Shown: piece after piece, positions 1 to 8,747 of the stretch
Layout of the letters: each line of letters begins with the position of its first letter
Position numbering within the stretch: the stretch's first letter is position 1
DNA from: Diabrotica undecimpunctata
Taxonomy: Eukaryota > Arthropoda > Insecta > Coleoptera > Chrysomelidae
Assembly: GCF_040954645.1 (NCBI RefSeq)
Contig: NC_092812.1
Location: 3,658,001 to 3,722,000 of the forward strand
DNA: 64,000 nt
Reading direction: 5' to 3'
Program-made: the position numbers and the translations under genes
Notes under the pieces: generated by a model
What the model was told of the DNA's origin: nothing
What the model saw: only the letters and a program-made list of their open reading frames with translations
Databases searched by the model: none

Positions 1-1723
1 CGAGACAAACACTATCATATGCTCCTTCTATATCTAATACTATTGTCGGTAAATAAATATTACTTGAGAAGGAGTTCTGAATGTCCGTTACCAATGTGGC
101 AAGTGCATCTATGGTACCACAGCTCTTTCTGTACCCAAACTGCAAATCTGGAAGTAACTTCTTTTTATCCAACCACCATTCCAATCTATGTTTAATCATC
201 CGTTTCAAAGTTTTCAGTACACAAGACATAAGTGAGATAGGTCTATATGAGTGAACGGAATTAGGATCTTTCCCTTGTTTGAGTATGGGGATAATGATTA
301 CATCTTGAAATTGAGCTATTACTGAATTATTCATGATTATAATATCATTAAATATTTCCAATAGTAAAATTTTGGCACTTTTGGGAAGATATAGTAACAT
401 TGGATATTTAATATTATCTAAACCTGGACTAGTACTATTTCGATTTTTTAAGGCAAATTCCAATTCTAATGTATTAAAAGATTCCAACAAAAAATGATAT
501 TGCTTATTGAAAGAATAGTCAAAAGTTTTGCAATTTTTTACAGACGGTGGAGCAATTTGATCGAAAAATTGTTCTTCTAAGGAATCGTCAAAACATTTTA
601 TAGAAGAAATTGGTTTTCTGTTTAATTTTCTAGCTTGATTCCATAAGCTTGCTGATGGTATATTTTTATTCAACTTTGAGCACCAATCAATCCAGCTCTT
701 TTTGGCTTTATTTTTTAGAAATATTTTGGCTTCTGATACAAGTTTTTGGCATTGTATGTAATTGGCCATTGTAGGAGATTTCTTATATAATTTAATAGCT
801 TGTCTTCTGTTATTCACAACATTACTACATTCATTATCCCACCAAGGAGGCGGAAGATGATTTTTGCTAGTGAAAGGTTTAAAAGCAGGTATTGCCTTTT
901 CTGCAGCCTCATTTAAACTATTAATAAGAAAGCAATACTTTTCGCCAGTGTTTTTAAATTCCATATTATTCTCAAAGAGAGAGTCTACAACATCTGTATA
1001 CAGTTTCTAGTTTGCTTTTTTAATATTCCATTTACTTTTAGGTAAAATTTTTTCATTTGAGTGGGAGGCGTTGGCAACTGTTATTAAAATAGGGTAATGG
1101 TTCGAACCAAGTGTATCTAAGAAAACAGACCATGTAATTTTTTTTGCAATATCTGAAGAACTGAAAGTAACATCTAACATAGAATCATTAACACCAGGCC
1201 GATTTAAACATGTAGGTCCACCAGTATTTAATATTACTAACTCTAGATCATCTGCAACCGTCTCTAGTTGCTTTCCAATATTATCACTTTTTTTAGATCC
1301 CCATAATACATTATGTGCATTCATGTCTCCACCTATTATAAGGGGAGCTTTTACTTGAGAAAAAACTTTAACCCAATCATCTGTTTTAGTTTTAGTTTTT
1401 GGTGCTCGATAAATTGACAAAAAATTAATCGAATTTTTCCCACAATTTACCGCGCATCCACAAACTAGAATTTCATCATTAAAATTGCTAAGGATATTTA
1501 TTTCTTTAAAATTGAGAGTATTTTTAACTAGAATGGCTACTCCACTATAGCCATCATCACGATCTTTCCGGATGAGATTATAACCTTTAAAGCTGTACAC
1601 TACATTTTTTTTAAACCAATTTTCGCTCAATAAAACAATATCTACATTTTCTTCTGATAAAAATTGGATAAAAGAATTTTTATTAGATATTACAGAACGT
1701 GCATTCCATTGCATAATCTTCAA
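1..1723 (-). pseudogene. LINE copy A ORF2: endonuclease plus reverse transcriptase, 3' part outside window
   Basis: This is the ORF2 polyprotein of a non-LTR retrotransposon, which nicks target DNA and reverse transcribes the element RNA. The N-terminal APE-type endonuclease starts at the ATG at 1723 with QWNARSV, then shows LLSENWF, a GGDMNAHN motif and the SNHYPI region. The same frame continues through PPPWWD and into the RT fingers and palm (SYRPISLMS, QFGYRKS, LDIEGAYDSV) to the window edge. One in-frame TAG at 1007-1009 interrupts it; LINE copy B has Trp there, so this looks like a TGG to TAG change. The RNase H and C-terminal zinc finger seen in copy B would lie outside the window. I place it in the I/Nimb-like branch because copy B carries RNase H; the clade is inferred. 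Confidence 0.85.
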
Positions 1724-1728
1724 GAAAA

Positions 1729-3101
1729 TTATTTATTTGTAAAATTATCCTCCAATACTAGACTAATATCATGCTTAAGAGTTTCGTTATTTATATTTTT
1801 TATATCATCGATAGTTTGTATTTTATTAAAAAAATTATCAAAATATGTAAATAAAGATTTAAACAAGTTATTTTTAATAAATTCGATATCATTAGTATTT
1901 GTTTTATGTGGATTGGATGTTAGTGATTTAAATGGACCAAATTGAAAAGGAAATAAAGGAGGTTGAGTGGGAGATAACGTGATAGGAGATCATGCTTTAC
2001 GTTTCTTTCTAGTGACTATTCTATATTCCTAGATGTACTAGGTTGACTTAGAGACATATTATTTTGTAAACGATGTTTTCTTGGCCAAATAGGTTCGGAT
2101 GAATGAGATTGTTGATTTGCAGTTAAAGAAGGAAAATTTTCATCAAGGTTAGTCAGAAGTGAGAATTTGTTATTCCCTGTAAAGCCGGCAAAAGAAGACT
2201 CACTAAACGATTTTGCTTCAGTGTATGAAACTTTATAATTAAACATAATGTTTTTAATTTTCTTTTGGTTGTCATAATAAGGGCATTTTTTATCTATAGA
2301 TACATGTCCACTGGTTTTACAATGTATGCAGAATTTATCTTTTTGTTCACATTTGTGATTTTGATTTTTTTCTGAACCACAGTTAATGCATGAGGAAGAA
2401 GTGCTTTTACATTGTTTGGATACATGCCCAAACTTCAAACAATTGTAACATTGTGTTACACGACCAACAAACTGTTTAACTGGAAAAAATACTCTGTTAA
2501 TAGATATTTGTCCAGGTAAAATATTTCCTTCGAATGTGACAATAATCATTTGTTTAGGTTTATATTTTATCTCATTATTTTCTTATACTCTGCGGTGCAT
2601 TCTCCTAATTTGTAGTACTTTTGCTGTCGATTTAATGTTTTCACACAAGTAATCCATATCAAACTGTGTATCTACACCTCGTACAACACCCTTTACTTCC
2701 AAAAGATGATTCGGTATATAAGCTCTTAGATTATCATCTTTTAAATTACAATTTTGTACGTAGTCGTTTGCATCCTTTAAATTTTTTAATATAACTTTAA
2801 TCCTATTTCTACCAATACTCTTTATTTCAATTATATTTGGCACTTTTAATTTTTTATGTAGGATATGGCCAATTGATAAAGGATGTAAACGTCCTAGATT
2901 GTCATTGTTGATACTTTCTATATAAACATGAACAATATTAAAATTATACTTATCTGACAAAACATTGAACAGACGAGTTTCGTTTGTGTGTGATTTATCA
3001 GAAGTTTTTTCTCCCATGTTTTGATTGCCTTTTAATGAGTTTATATCCGTGTCCATTTCTACGTTACTAATATGAATTTGATTTTCAACTGAACTAAACA
3101 T
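1729..3101 (-). pseudogene. LINE copy A ORF1: Gag-like RNA-binding protein with three zinc knuckles
   Basis: ORF1 of the same LINE makes the nucleic-acid-binding protein of the RNP. The first half (3101-2583) matches copy B ORF1 closely, including the RLHPLSIGHILHKK segment. The second half (2582-2016) has three cysteine/histidine knuckles, starting CYNCLKFGHVSKQC. An in-frame TAA at 2583-2585 separates the halves. A frame change close to 2016-2020 and a TGA near 1992 break the C-terminal tail, which still aligns with copy B and ends at the TAA at 1729, six bases before the ORF2 ATG. The start at 3101 is an ATG, but no 5' UTR follows it: an unrelated RTE fragment lies immediately upstream, so the element probably begins near 3110. 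Confidence 0.8.
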
Positions 3102-3289
3102 TTATCATCATTGTCCGGTTTATTTTGTAATTCTTTTTTCTCTATTCGTTTCTTGACCTATCCTTTGTTCTTTTTATGTTGCTTTAGTAGTTTTTTGAAC
3201 TCGCTATTTCCACTACTTTTTCTTCTTTATAGCACCATCTCCATTCCTTGCCGTCTACTGTGATTTTATTTTATCCTATTTTGACCATT

Positions 3290-4035
3290 TTTACATTTTC
3301 CCTCATTTCTCTTGCTTTATCTCTAAAGCTTTCATTTTCTCTCTCTCTCCTTTTGTGAGATCGTCTGTAATCGATATTTTTTCGATCTTCCCATTCTTAA
3401 GTTTGTATTTGTTTCTTAAGATTGTTGTTTGTTTTTCTTCGCTTTCTAGTTCAATTAAGCATGTTTTCGTGCCTATTTTTTTGTGCTCTTTTAATATTAG
3501 TTTTGACTTCAAGATGATTTTCTAACATAGCAGTCATTCCTTCTTTCAATGTTTTTGGGTCTTCAGAGCCTATTATTGCTCCACTAATGATTATATTCTT
3601 TTTTCTTTTTTCTTTGACTAATCTTTTCAATGAGCGTTTTAGATCATTTATTTCTTCCGTTATCTTTTTGTTATCGGTTTTGGTTAGTTCGTTTTCTCTT
3701 TTCAGTTCTTCTTTCTCTTTTGTCTATTCTTCCTTCACCCTTTCTATTTCCAGTGTTATAATTTTTATTTCTTCATTATTTTGTTTTATCTCTTCTTTAA
3801 CTTCTTTTATATATCTTGTGTTCTCCTTATTTTCTTCCTTCATTTCTGTTTTCAGCTCTTTTATTTCCGTTTTAATCTCCTTATTTATTTGTTCTAGTAG
3901 TTTCTTTAGTTCTTCCAGTTCGCGATTTTTTATGTTATCCTTTGGAGGTGTTCTTAACGTAGCTTTGCTTCTTTTGAAGGCTTCCTCCTCGTCGGATGAG
4001 TTATCGTGTTCTGGTTTATTTCTTTTGCTGTTCAT
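3290..4035 (-). pseudogene. RTE-type LINE ORF1 remnant (coiled-coil protein)
   Basis: The minus strand encodes a very charged, coiled-coil-rich protein. It opens with an ATG at 4035 (MNSKRNKPEHDNSSDEEE), followed by Lys/Glu heptads to about 3600. A globular segment comes next (RKKNIIISGAI, then CLIELESEEKQ) and ends with ITDDLTKGEREKM near 3320. This order is typical of the short ORF1 upstream of the endonuclease in RTE/CR1-like elements. A stop near 3724 and a frame change near 3510 break it. It ends just where LINE A begins, so the RTE was either truncated there or split by LINE A. It may belong to the same family as the RTE at 8748-11634, but that copy lacks ORF1, so this cannot be tested here. 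Confidence 0.6.
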
Positions 4036-4059
4036 TCGATTTTGTTACATGGAGGCATT

Positions 4060-4600
4060 TTTTTAAAATTTAAAAAAATTTTCTTTTAATTTAATATCAA
4101 ATTTTTTCAACAATAAACACGTTGAACGGAGTAAACTTACAGATCATATAAACAATACATAAATATTTTTGATGCTAAAAACTTTTTTAGAAGAACATAA
4201 ATAAAGCTATTTTAAACACTTTCAAAAAGTTTTGATGAATTTGTCCCGAAAATTGCTTCATATTTTAGTTATTTCACGTTGAAATATTTGATTTGCAATT
4301 TGACAAATTAGAACCTACTTTTCATGAGGTACAACTCTGCCTGTACTGGGTCCACAGACTTCATAAGTACACCATTTTTTTTTATTTTCTTATAAGCTAG
4401 GTACATTTTTCTAGGAATATTTTTTTCGATAAATAATTACTTTTTGAGTTATTTGTGAAAAACTGAACATTTTCCTCGTTAATAACTTAAAAAGTATTCA
4501 CAAGAAAACTAAATTCCTGTAGCTGGCTGTATACCATGTATCACAACAACTTTATTTAAAAATCCCTTTATAAAAGGTATGTATTCAAATACCCTATCGG
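4060..4600. other. No gene seen; AT-rich, possible 3' UTR of a Penelope-like element
   Basis: I see no coding potential. The segment from about 4500 to 4600 lies directly downstream, on the minus strand, of the hammerhead-like motif at 4603-4658. It probably belongs to the same repeat, but the outer limit of that repeat cannot be set from a single copy. Confidence 0.35.
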
Positions 4601-4602
4601 GC

Positions 4603-4658
4603 TACATCACAGAACGTTTTCGGAATTAATATTCCATCATCAGTGTTATTTGGATGTA
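4603..4658 (-). ncRNA. Type I hammerhead ribozyme-like motif, copy 1
   Basis: Read on the minus strand, the order is an outer stem I strand TACATC (4658-4653), a six-base internal loop, and an inner stem I strand ACA (4646-4644). Then come the core CTGATGA (4643-4637), one extra T, a 5-bp stem II (GGAAT/ATTCC with loop ATTA) and the core GAAA (4621-4618). The palindrome AACGTT acts as a tiny stem III, followed by C at 4612 as the predicted cleavage base. TGT and GATGTA (4611-4603) close stem I by pairing with ACA and TACATC. Tiny stem III and a looped stem I are known for hammerheads in Penelope-like elements. The extra T after the first core box is non-canonical. Activity is inferred, not shown. 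Confidence 0.6.
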
Positions 4659-4758
4659 CATGTTTTGAGCCACTAAATACATGGGTAAAAAACCTTTAAA
4701 TGTTGTTAAATTAAATTTGAGTTAAATTATTTGATTTTATATACTAGGAAGTTTAAGT

Positions 4759-4833
4759 TACAACAAGATAGATACCATAGAAACGTAAGACTCCACTGGA
4801 GTCTTACGTTTCCATGGTATCTATCTTGTTGTA
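4759..4833. repeat. 75-bp near-perfect palindrome
   Basis: Two 37-base arms face each other around a single central base at 4796. I found one mismatch (A at 4779 against C at 4813). Transcribed RNA would form a long hairpin. It borders an unclassified repeat family on its right and may be a terminal hairpin of a foldback-type or Helitron-like element, but no other end was identified. Confidence 0.9.
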
Positions 4834-4839
4834 GTCGTG

Positions 4840-5062
4840 AGACAAAGTGTCTATGAGGACTCCTTGATAGCAACTTGTTGCATTCCTGGTGTAGTTCTTA
4901 TTTTCTTATGTAATATTAATTTAGTTAAGTTCACTGAAACTTTGCAGACACTTAGCTTTGGTTATGCAAAAGTTCCCAAGGTCCCAAGACTCAAAAATGA
5001 ACTGTTTCTGAGATACACAGCTTCAAAATTACTGTTTTTATTTCATTTTTTAAAATCATGAA
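4840..5062 (+). repeat. Unclassified interspersed repeat, copy 1
   Basis: This copy lies in the opposite orientation to two others at 5165-5345 and 5933-6090. Shared landmarks are AAACTTTGCAGA, then CAAAAGTT, GACTCAAAAAT, TTCTGAGAT and the end TTTCATTTTTTAAAATCA. No coding potential is visible. The pair formed with copy 2 is an imperfect inverted repeat with a spacer of about 100 bases. Confidence 0.6.
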
Positions 5063-5164
5063 TTTGGAAACCTACAGTCCCACACATTCAATATATGGTA
5101 TCTAAATCTCAATTAACACTAATAAGAGATCAGAATAAAGCAAGGCACGCGACGTTTCGAAATT

Positions 5165-5345
5165 ATTGATTTTAAAAAATGAACTAAAAACCGGCAATGG
5201 AGAGCTTTATAACTCAGAAATAATTAATTTTTGAGTCTTAAGGCATAAAAACTTTTGATCAGCATGACAAAATCTGCATATCTGCAAAGTTTTATTTAAT
5301 TTAACTGAACTTCTTTGACAGAAGTAAATAATAAATACACAAGGA
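5165..5345 (-). repeat. Unclassified interspersed repeat, copy 2
   Basis: This is the reverse-orientation relative of copy 1. It runs from TGATTTTAAAAAATGAACTA through TTTTTGAGTCTTAAGGC to TGACAGAAGTAAATAATAAA on the plus strand. It is more diverged from copy 1 than from copy 3. No function can be assigned. Confidence 0.6.
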
Positions 5346-5932
5346 ATATTCGCACGACTGCGGCAACCAATGAGGCGAAGATTTGAATTTTTTTTAGCTC
5401 TGCGCCCATTTAAAATTTTGTTAGTGGTACTTTTTGTTATTGTTTTGGTTATTGTATTAGGTAGTTTTTACCAATATAATAAAGAAGTAAAAAATACGCA
5501 TTAAGGAGTTTTATTTTTTTGCATAAAAACTGTAGCTCGTATGAAAAAAAAAATGAAAAAAGATTTTTTGTCACAAAGTAAACGTAGAATTTAAAAATGA
5601 TTTTTAATTTAAGATATCTCAGTAGCGTACCAATTTGTTCTTTAAAAAAATTAACACATTTACCGCTATGCGCGCCAATAATGAATATAGAATTCATAGT
5701 TGTATGAGAAAAATGCGTAATAACTACCTCTTAAAACAAACAAAATTTTATTTTTGTATCTAATTTCAGTTTGTAATAAAAATTTCGACACTCTGTATCT
5801 CTGAAAACGAAGCAATTGCGGACATAAATCCGTTTATATAGCAAACTGTCATTTTTTATGCAGAATCACTCCCTAAAGTTTATTGCACTTATTTACTAAC
5901 ATCCTATATATTATTATAAAAATATGTATTAT
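5346..5932. other. No gene seen between repeat copies 2 and 3
   Basis: The segment is AT-rich with homopolymer runs. The short open frame on the minus strand near 5449-5697 is hydrophobic, low in complexity and without a recognisable domain, so I do not call a gene. Confidence 0.5.
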
Positions 5933-6090
5933 TCAAATGAACTAAAAACCGACATTTTGAACCTCTGTTACTCAAAAACAATTGTGATTTCTGAGTCTTA
6001 TGGCAATGAAAACTTTTGATCGGCATAACCAAATCTCACTGCAAAGCTCTCTGTAAACTTTTAGCCAATTTGGCTGAAACCACTTTTACA
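5933..6090 (-). repeat. Unclassified interspersed repeat, copy 3
   Basis: This copy has the same orientation as copy 2 and begins with the shared block AATGAACTAAAAACCG. It keeps TGAGTCTTA, GAAAACTTTTGATC and the segment ending near TTTGGCTGAAACC. Confidence 0.6.
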
Positions 6091-7300
6091 TAAGAAAAGT
6101 GCCGGAGCCGTTTATTTACATTTATTCTTCGTGTCTAGACTAAATTTGTCGTTAAAAGAACTTACTGGCGTCAATGTGGAGTAATCAAATAAAAATGATT
6201 ACATACATTAACTATCAAAATAATTATTGTGTAGTTAAATTGTAAATTGCGATTACCGAGAGTATTGTAGTTCCAATTAAGAAATATATAAGTAAGTATC
6301 TTTATGTCAGTAAACAGGTTTATCTGCTATTCAAATTAAATCAATTTCGCTGAGTGGTTAGTTTTTCAAGAAAATGAATATACGTTTAAGTTACATATAC
6401 ACGAAGCAAATACATTGTCTGGTATATAAGAGACTATAGCCCGAGAACTAAACAAAATTATTTAATATTAAGAAGCAAAGAAACAAAGCTCTCACAATAC
6501 CTTATATTTTAAAATATTTATTTTATTTATTTAAAATATTTTAAATAATTATTTCAGAAGGATTTTATTATCTGCTAAATAAACATTAACTATAATGCCA
6601 AAAAAATTTTTTTTTTTTCACAAAAAAATATTTTTAATATGTTCGAAATTCACTAAATCTAATAAAGATAGTTAAGGTATTATATCCAGGTAAGTGGAAG
6701 TGCATACACCTATTTGAAGTACATTGGCCAAAACATATGTCTCTACATCTGACTTTATTTATGGCAAGATTACAGAAGAGACACTAATTAACTGCTATAC
6801 AAATGGAAGCTGCGAATCACACCTTTAAATTTTATGTTTTTAGTTTTTCTACTTTTGAGGTCCATGGGTGACACTTACCCCAGTGGTGTGGTGTTAGTGT
6901 AACCTGAGGCACAAGTAAATAATTACCCTTGATATATACTAATAACACAATTATATGCAATAGAAAATACATTAGTTAACCCACATAATATGTATCAAAT
7001 GTAACGTTAAATACTATTTTTCTTTTTATCTACTGTAGGAGAGAGTAAGTGCATAAAAATCTCACCTTTATTGATTATGCTTTTATCTTTTACAATAATG
7101 GTTCAATCTAACATAGTCTGGCTAATTGGTTCTCGCCAAAGCCATAAATTCCACGGAAAAAAAAATCAAAAAATCTTTTACAACAGGCCAATGAAATGTG
7201 GTTCAATGTGGCCAATCTTAATGTGCCAATTTTGGCACGGTTCTTTTTCTTTTTTTTGTACATATATTTAAACTCTCTTCTGACTAAGTTTAATCACAAT
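6091..7300. other. No gene seen; AT-rich intergenic DNA
   Basis: I found homopolymer runs, TTTATTTATTT-like simple sequence near 6510 and no open frame with recognisable composition. The 66-codon frame at 7071-7271 has no homologue that I recognise. Confidence 0.5.
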
Positions 7301-8000
7301 CCAATAACCCACGTTTATTTTTGTCAAGTTTGATTGCATTTAAGTGAAGAACTTAATTTCTTTTTTCCTTTAGTCCACTTTATTTATAATAGAATTGCAT
7401 AAAATGCTTTGTTTATCTGCAATATTCTCGCCATCACTATTGTCTTCTTCAAATAAGGATCTTTTTTTCGTCGACTTTCTCTGCTTATTTTTACTTTTCT
7501 TTGAAATATCCTCTTTTTCTCAATTATAATTTTCGCTTCTATTATCCCCAGCTATTTTTTTAATATTTTTTAGTTTGATGGGTTTTTAAGCTGCCGGTTT
7601 CGGCTTTGTTCCAGTTTAGCAACAGTATCTTCTGAAGTGGCCACTTCCTTACTAGCCCAGACTCTTGTTCTTCCGGTGGTAGTTTTTAGTGTTTATTTTA
7701 TTTGCTCCAGAAGTAAGATCTAACCAAAAACTAGTTATATCTGTATTGTAGTGAGCAGGTAAAGCTTTGCGGTGTTCCACGGATATTTGTGGACATACGG
7801 CTGATCATCTAGATAATAAATTCACTACATGAAGTTTACAATGAGCTGTCTGTCTACCTATATTCACCTTTCTGTCTTTGTTTAGGTGATTTACCAACTC
7901 AATAATAAAATCAGACACAACAAAATCGGCGACTTGATGCTCAAGGGGTTGGGCCCTACGTGAGTTTTTAATGATTTTTTTATTTTTTTTTTGTAGCTTG
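7301..8000 (-). other. Degenerate Lys-rich coding-like stretch, unclassified
   Basis: On the minus strand several short frames have a protein-like, Lys/Glu/Asp-rich composition, for example SKKSKNKQRKSTKKRS followed by an acidic SDGEN patch near 7450. Such basic-then-acidic tails occur at the C-terminus of CENP-B/jerky-type transposases, but the similarity is only compositional. Upstream, 8104-7805 is open and Lys-rich at its start. I do not recognise a domain. Confidence 0.25.
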
Positions 8001-8339
8001 CGCCGATTTTTGTTAGTAGTTTTTTGATTTTTTTTTGGTGTCCGAAGCCGTTTTTTGTGTGTTTTTTGGAATTTTTTTGTAGAATGCCTGAAATATAAAA
8101 TCATAATTAGTGCATATTAGTATAATAATAATCTACATAAAATTAGCTGGGTCCACGCTGTACGTTGCGATTGTCCACGAGTTTTTTGAGCCACGAACTA
8201 TCTTCTTGGTGCGTTGTTTTTATTGTTTTTTTGTAGTGTTTTCTCTCTGGTGTTTTGTTTTCTCTCTGGTCTACTTACTAATTTTCTCTCTAGTACGTTT
8301 GGTTTTATTCTACTATTTGTTGTTTGGGTCTCTTGTGCT

Positions 8340-8747
8340 TCCATCTCTGGAAAGCGTCGTATCTCATGATCTCTCGCAATATGTGACTAGGATGGTTCTA
8401 GATCTTCGAGAACATTGTCCTTGTTTTTCCTTCAGTATATTAGTCACTCTAATTTGTTGTAATTCTCTGAAGAGGAATCTTTCTGCAACGTATCTCGGTA
8501 CGTTGACTGCTTCTCTTGGGCTGCTGTTATGTGCCGCTTGTATTTTCTTTTTTGTTGTGTTACATATGTGTCCCCATGCGAGAGATTCATATGTTAGTAT
8601 AGGAAGAATTATACTATGTATTAATCTTATTTGGTTTTTATTCTGAGTTTGCTTTTTCTTCCTGCTAGGCCTCTTATTGATGCTCTTTCTATGTCGGCTT
8701 TTTGTATCGTGGCGTCTACGTGTTTACTAAATGTTAAGACTTTATCC
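8340..8747 (-). pseudogene. 3' part of Jockey-type ORF2 (RT thumb and C-terminus)
   Basis: The minus strand encodes the C-terminal end of the Jockey RT. It has FSKHVDATIQKAD, then LAGRKSKLRIKTK followed by a stop near 8643, then ILPILTYESLAWGH and a conserved segment with REAVNVPRYV. These match the thumb and linker seen after the YADD domain in this clade. The upstream half lies at 11635-13877, beyond the RTE insertion, and the frame joins exactly at the target duplication. Downstream the reading is degenerate and Lys/Arg-rich. Confidence 0.75.
8740..8747. repeat. Target-site duplication, left copy, of the nested RTE
   Basis: CTTTATCC here is repeated exactly at 11635-11642, flanking the RTE. 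It lies within Jockey ORF2. Confidence 0.8.

Noticed and set aside
3587..4066. Plus-strand 159-codon frame rich in Ser, Phe and Leu
   Set aside because: It is the antisense of the Lys/Glu-rich RTE ORF1 and has no domain.
5140..5165. TTTCGAAACGTCGCG-like end (minus strand) as a hammerhead 3' half
   Set aside because: The GAAACGTC part is present but no CTGANGA box precedes it, so at most it is a truncated copy.
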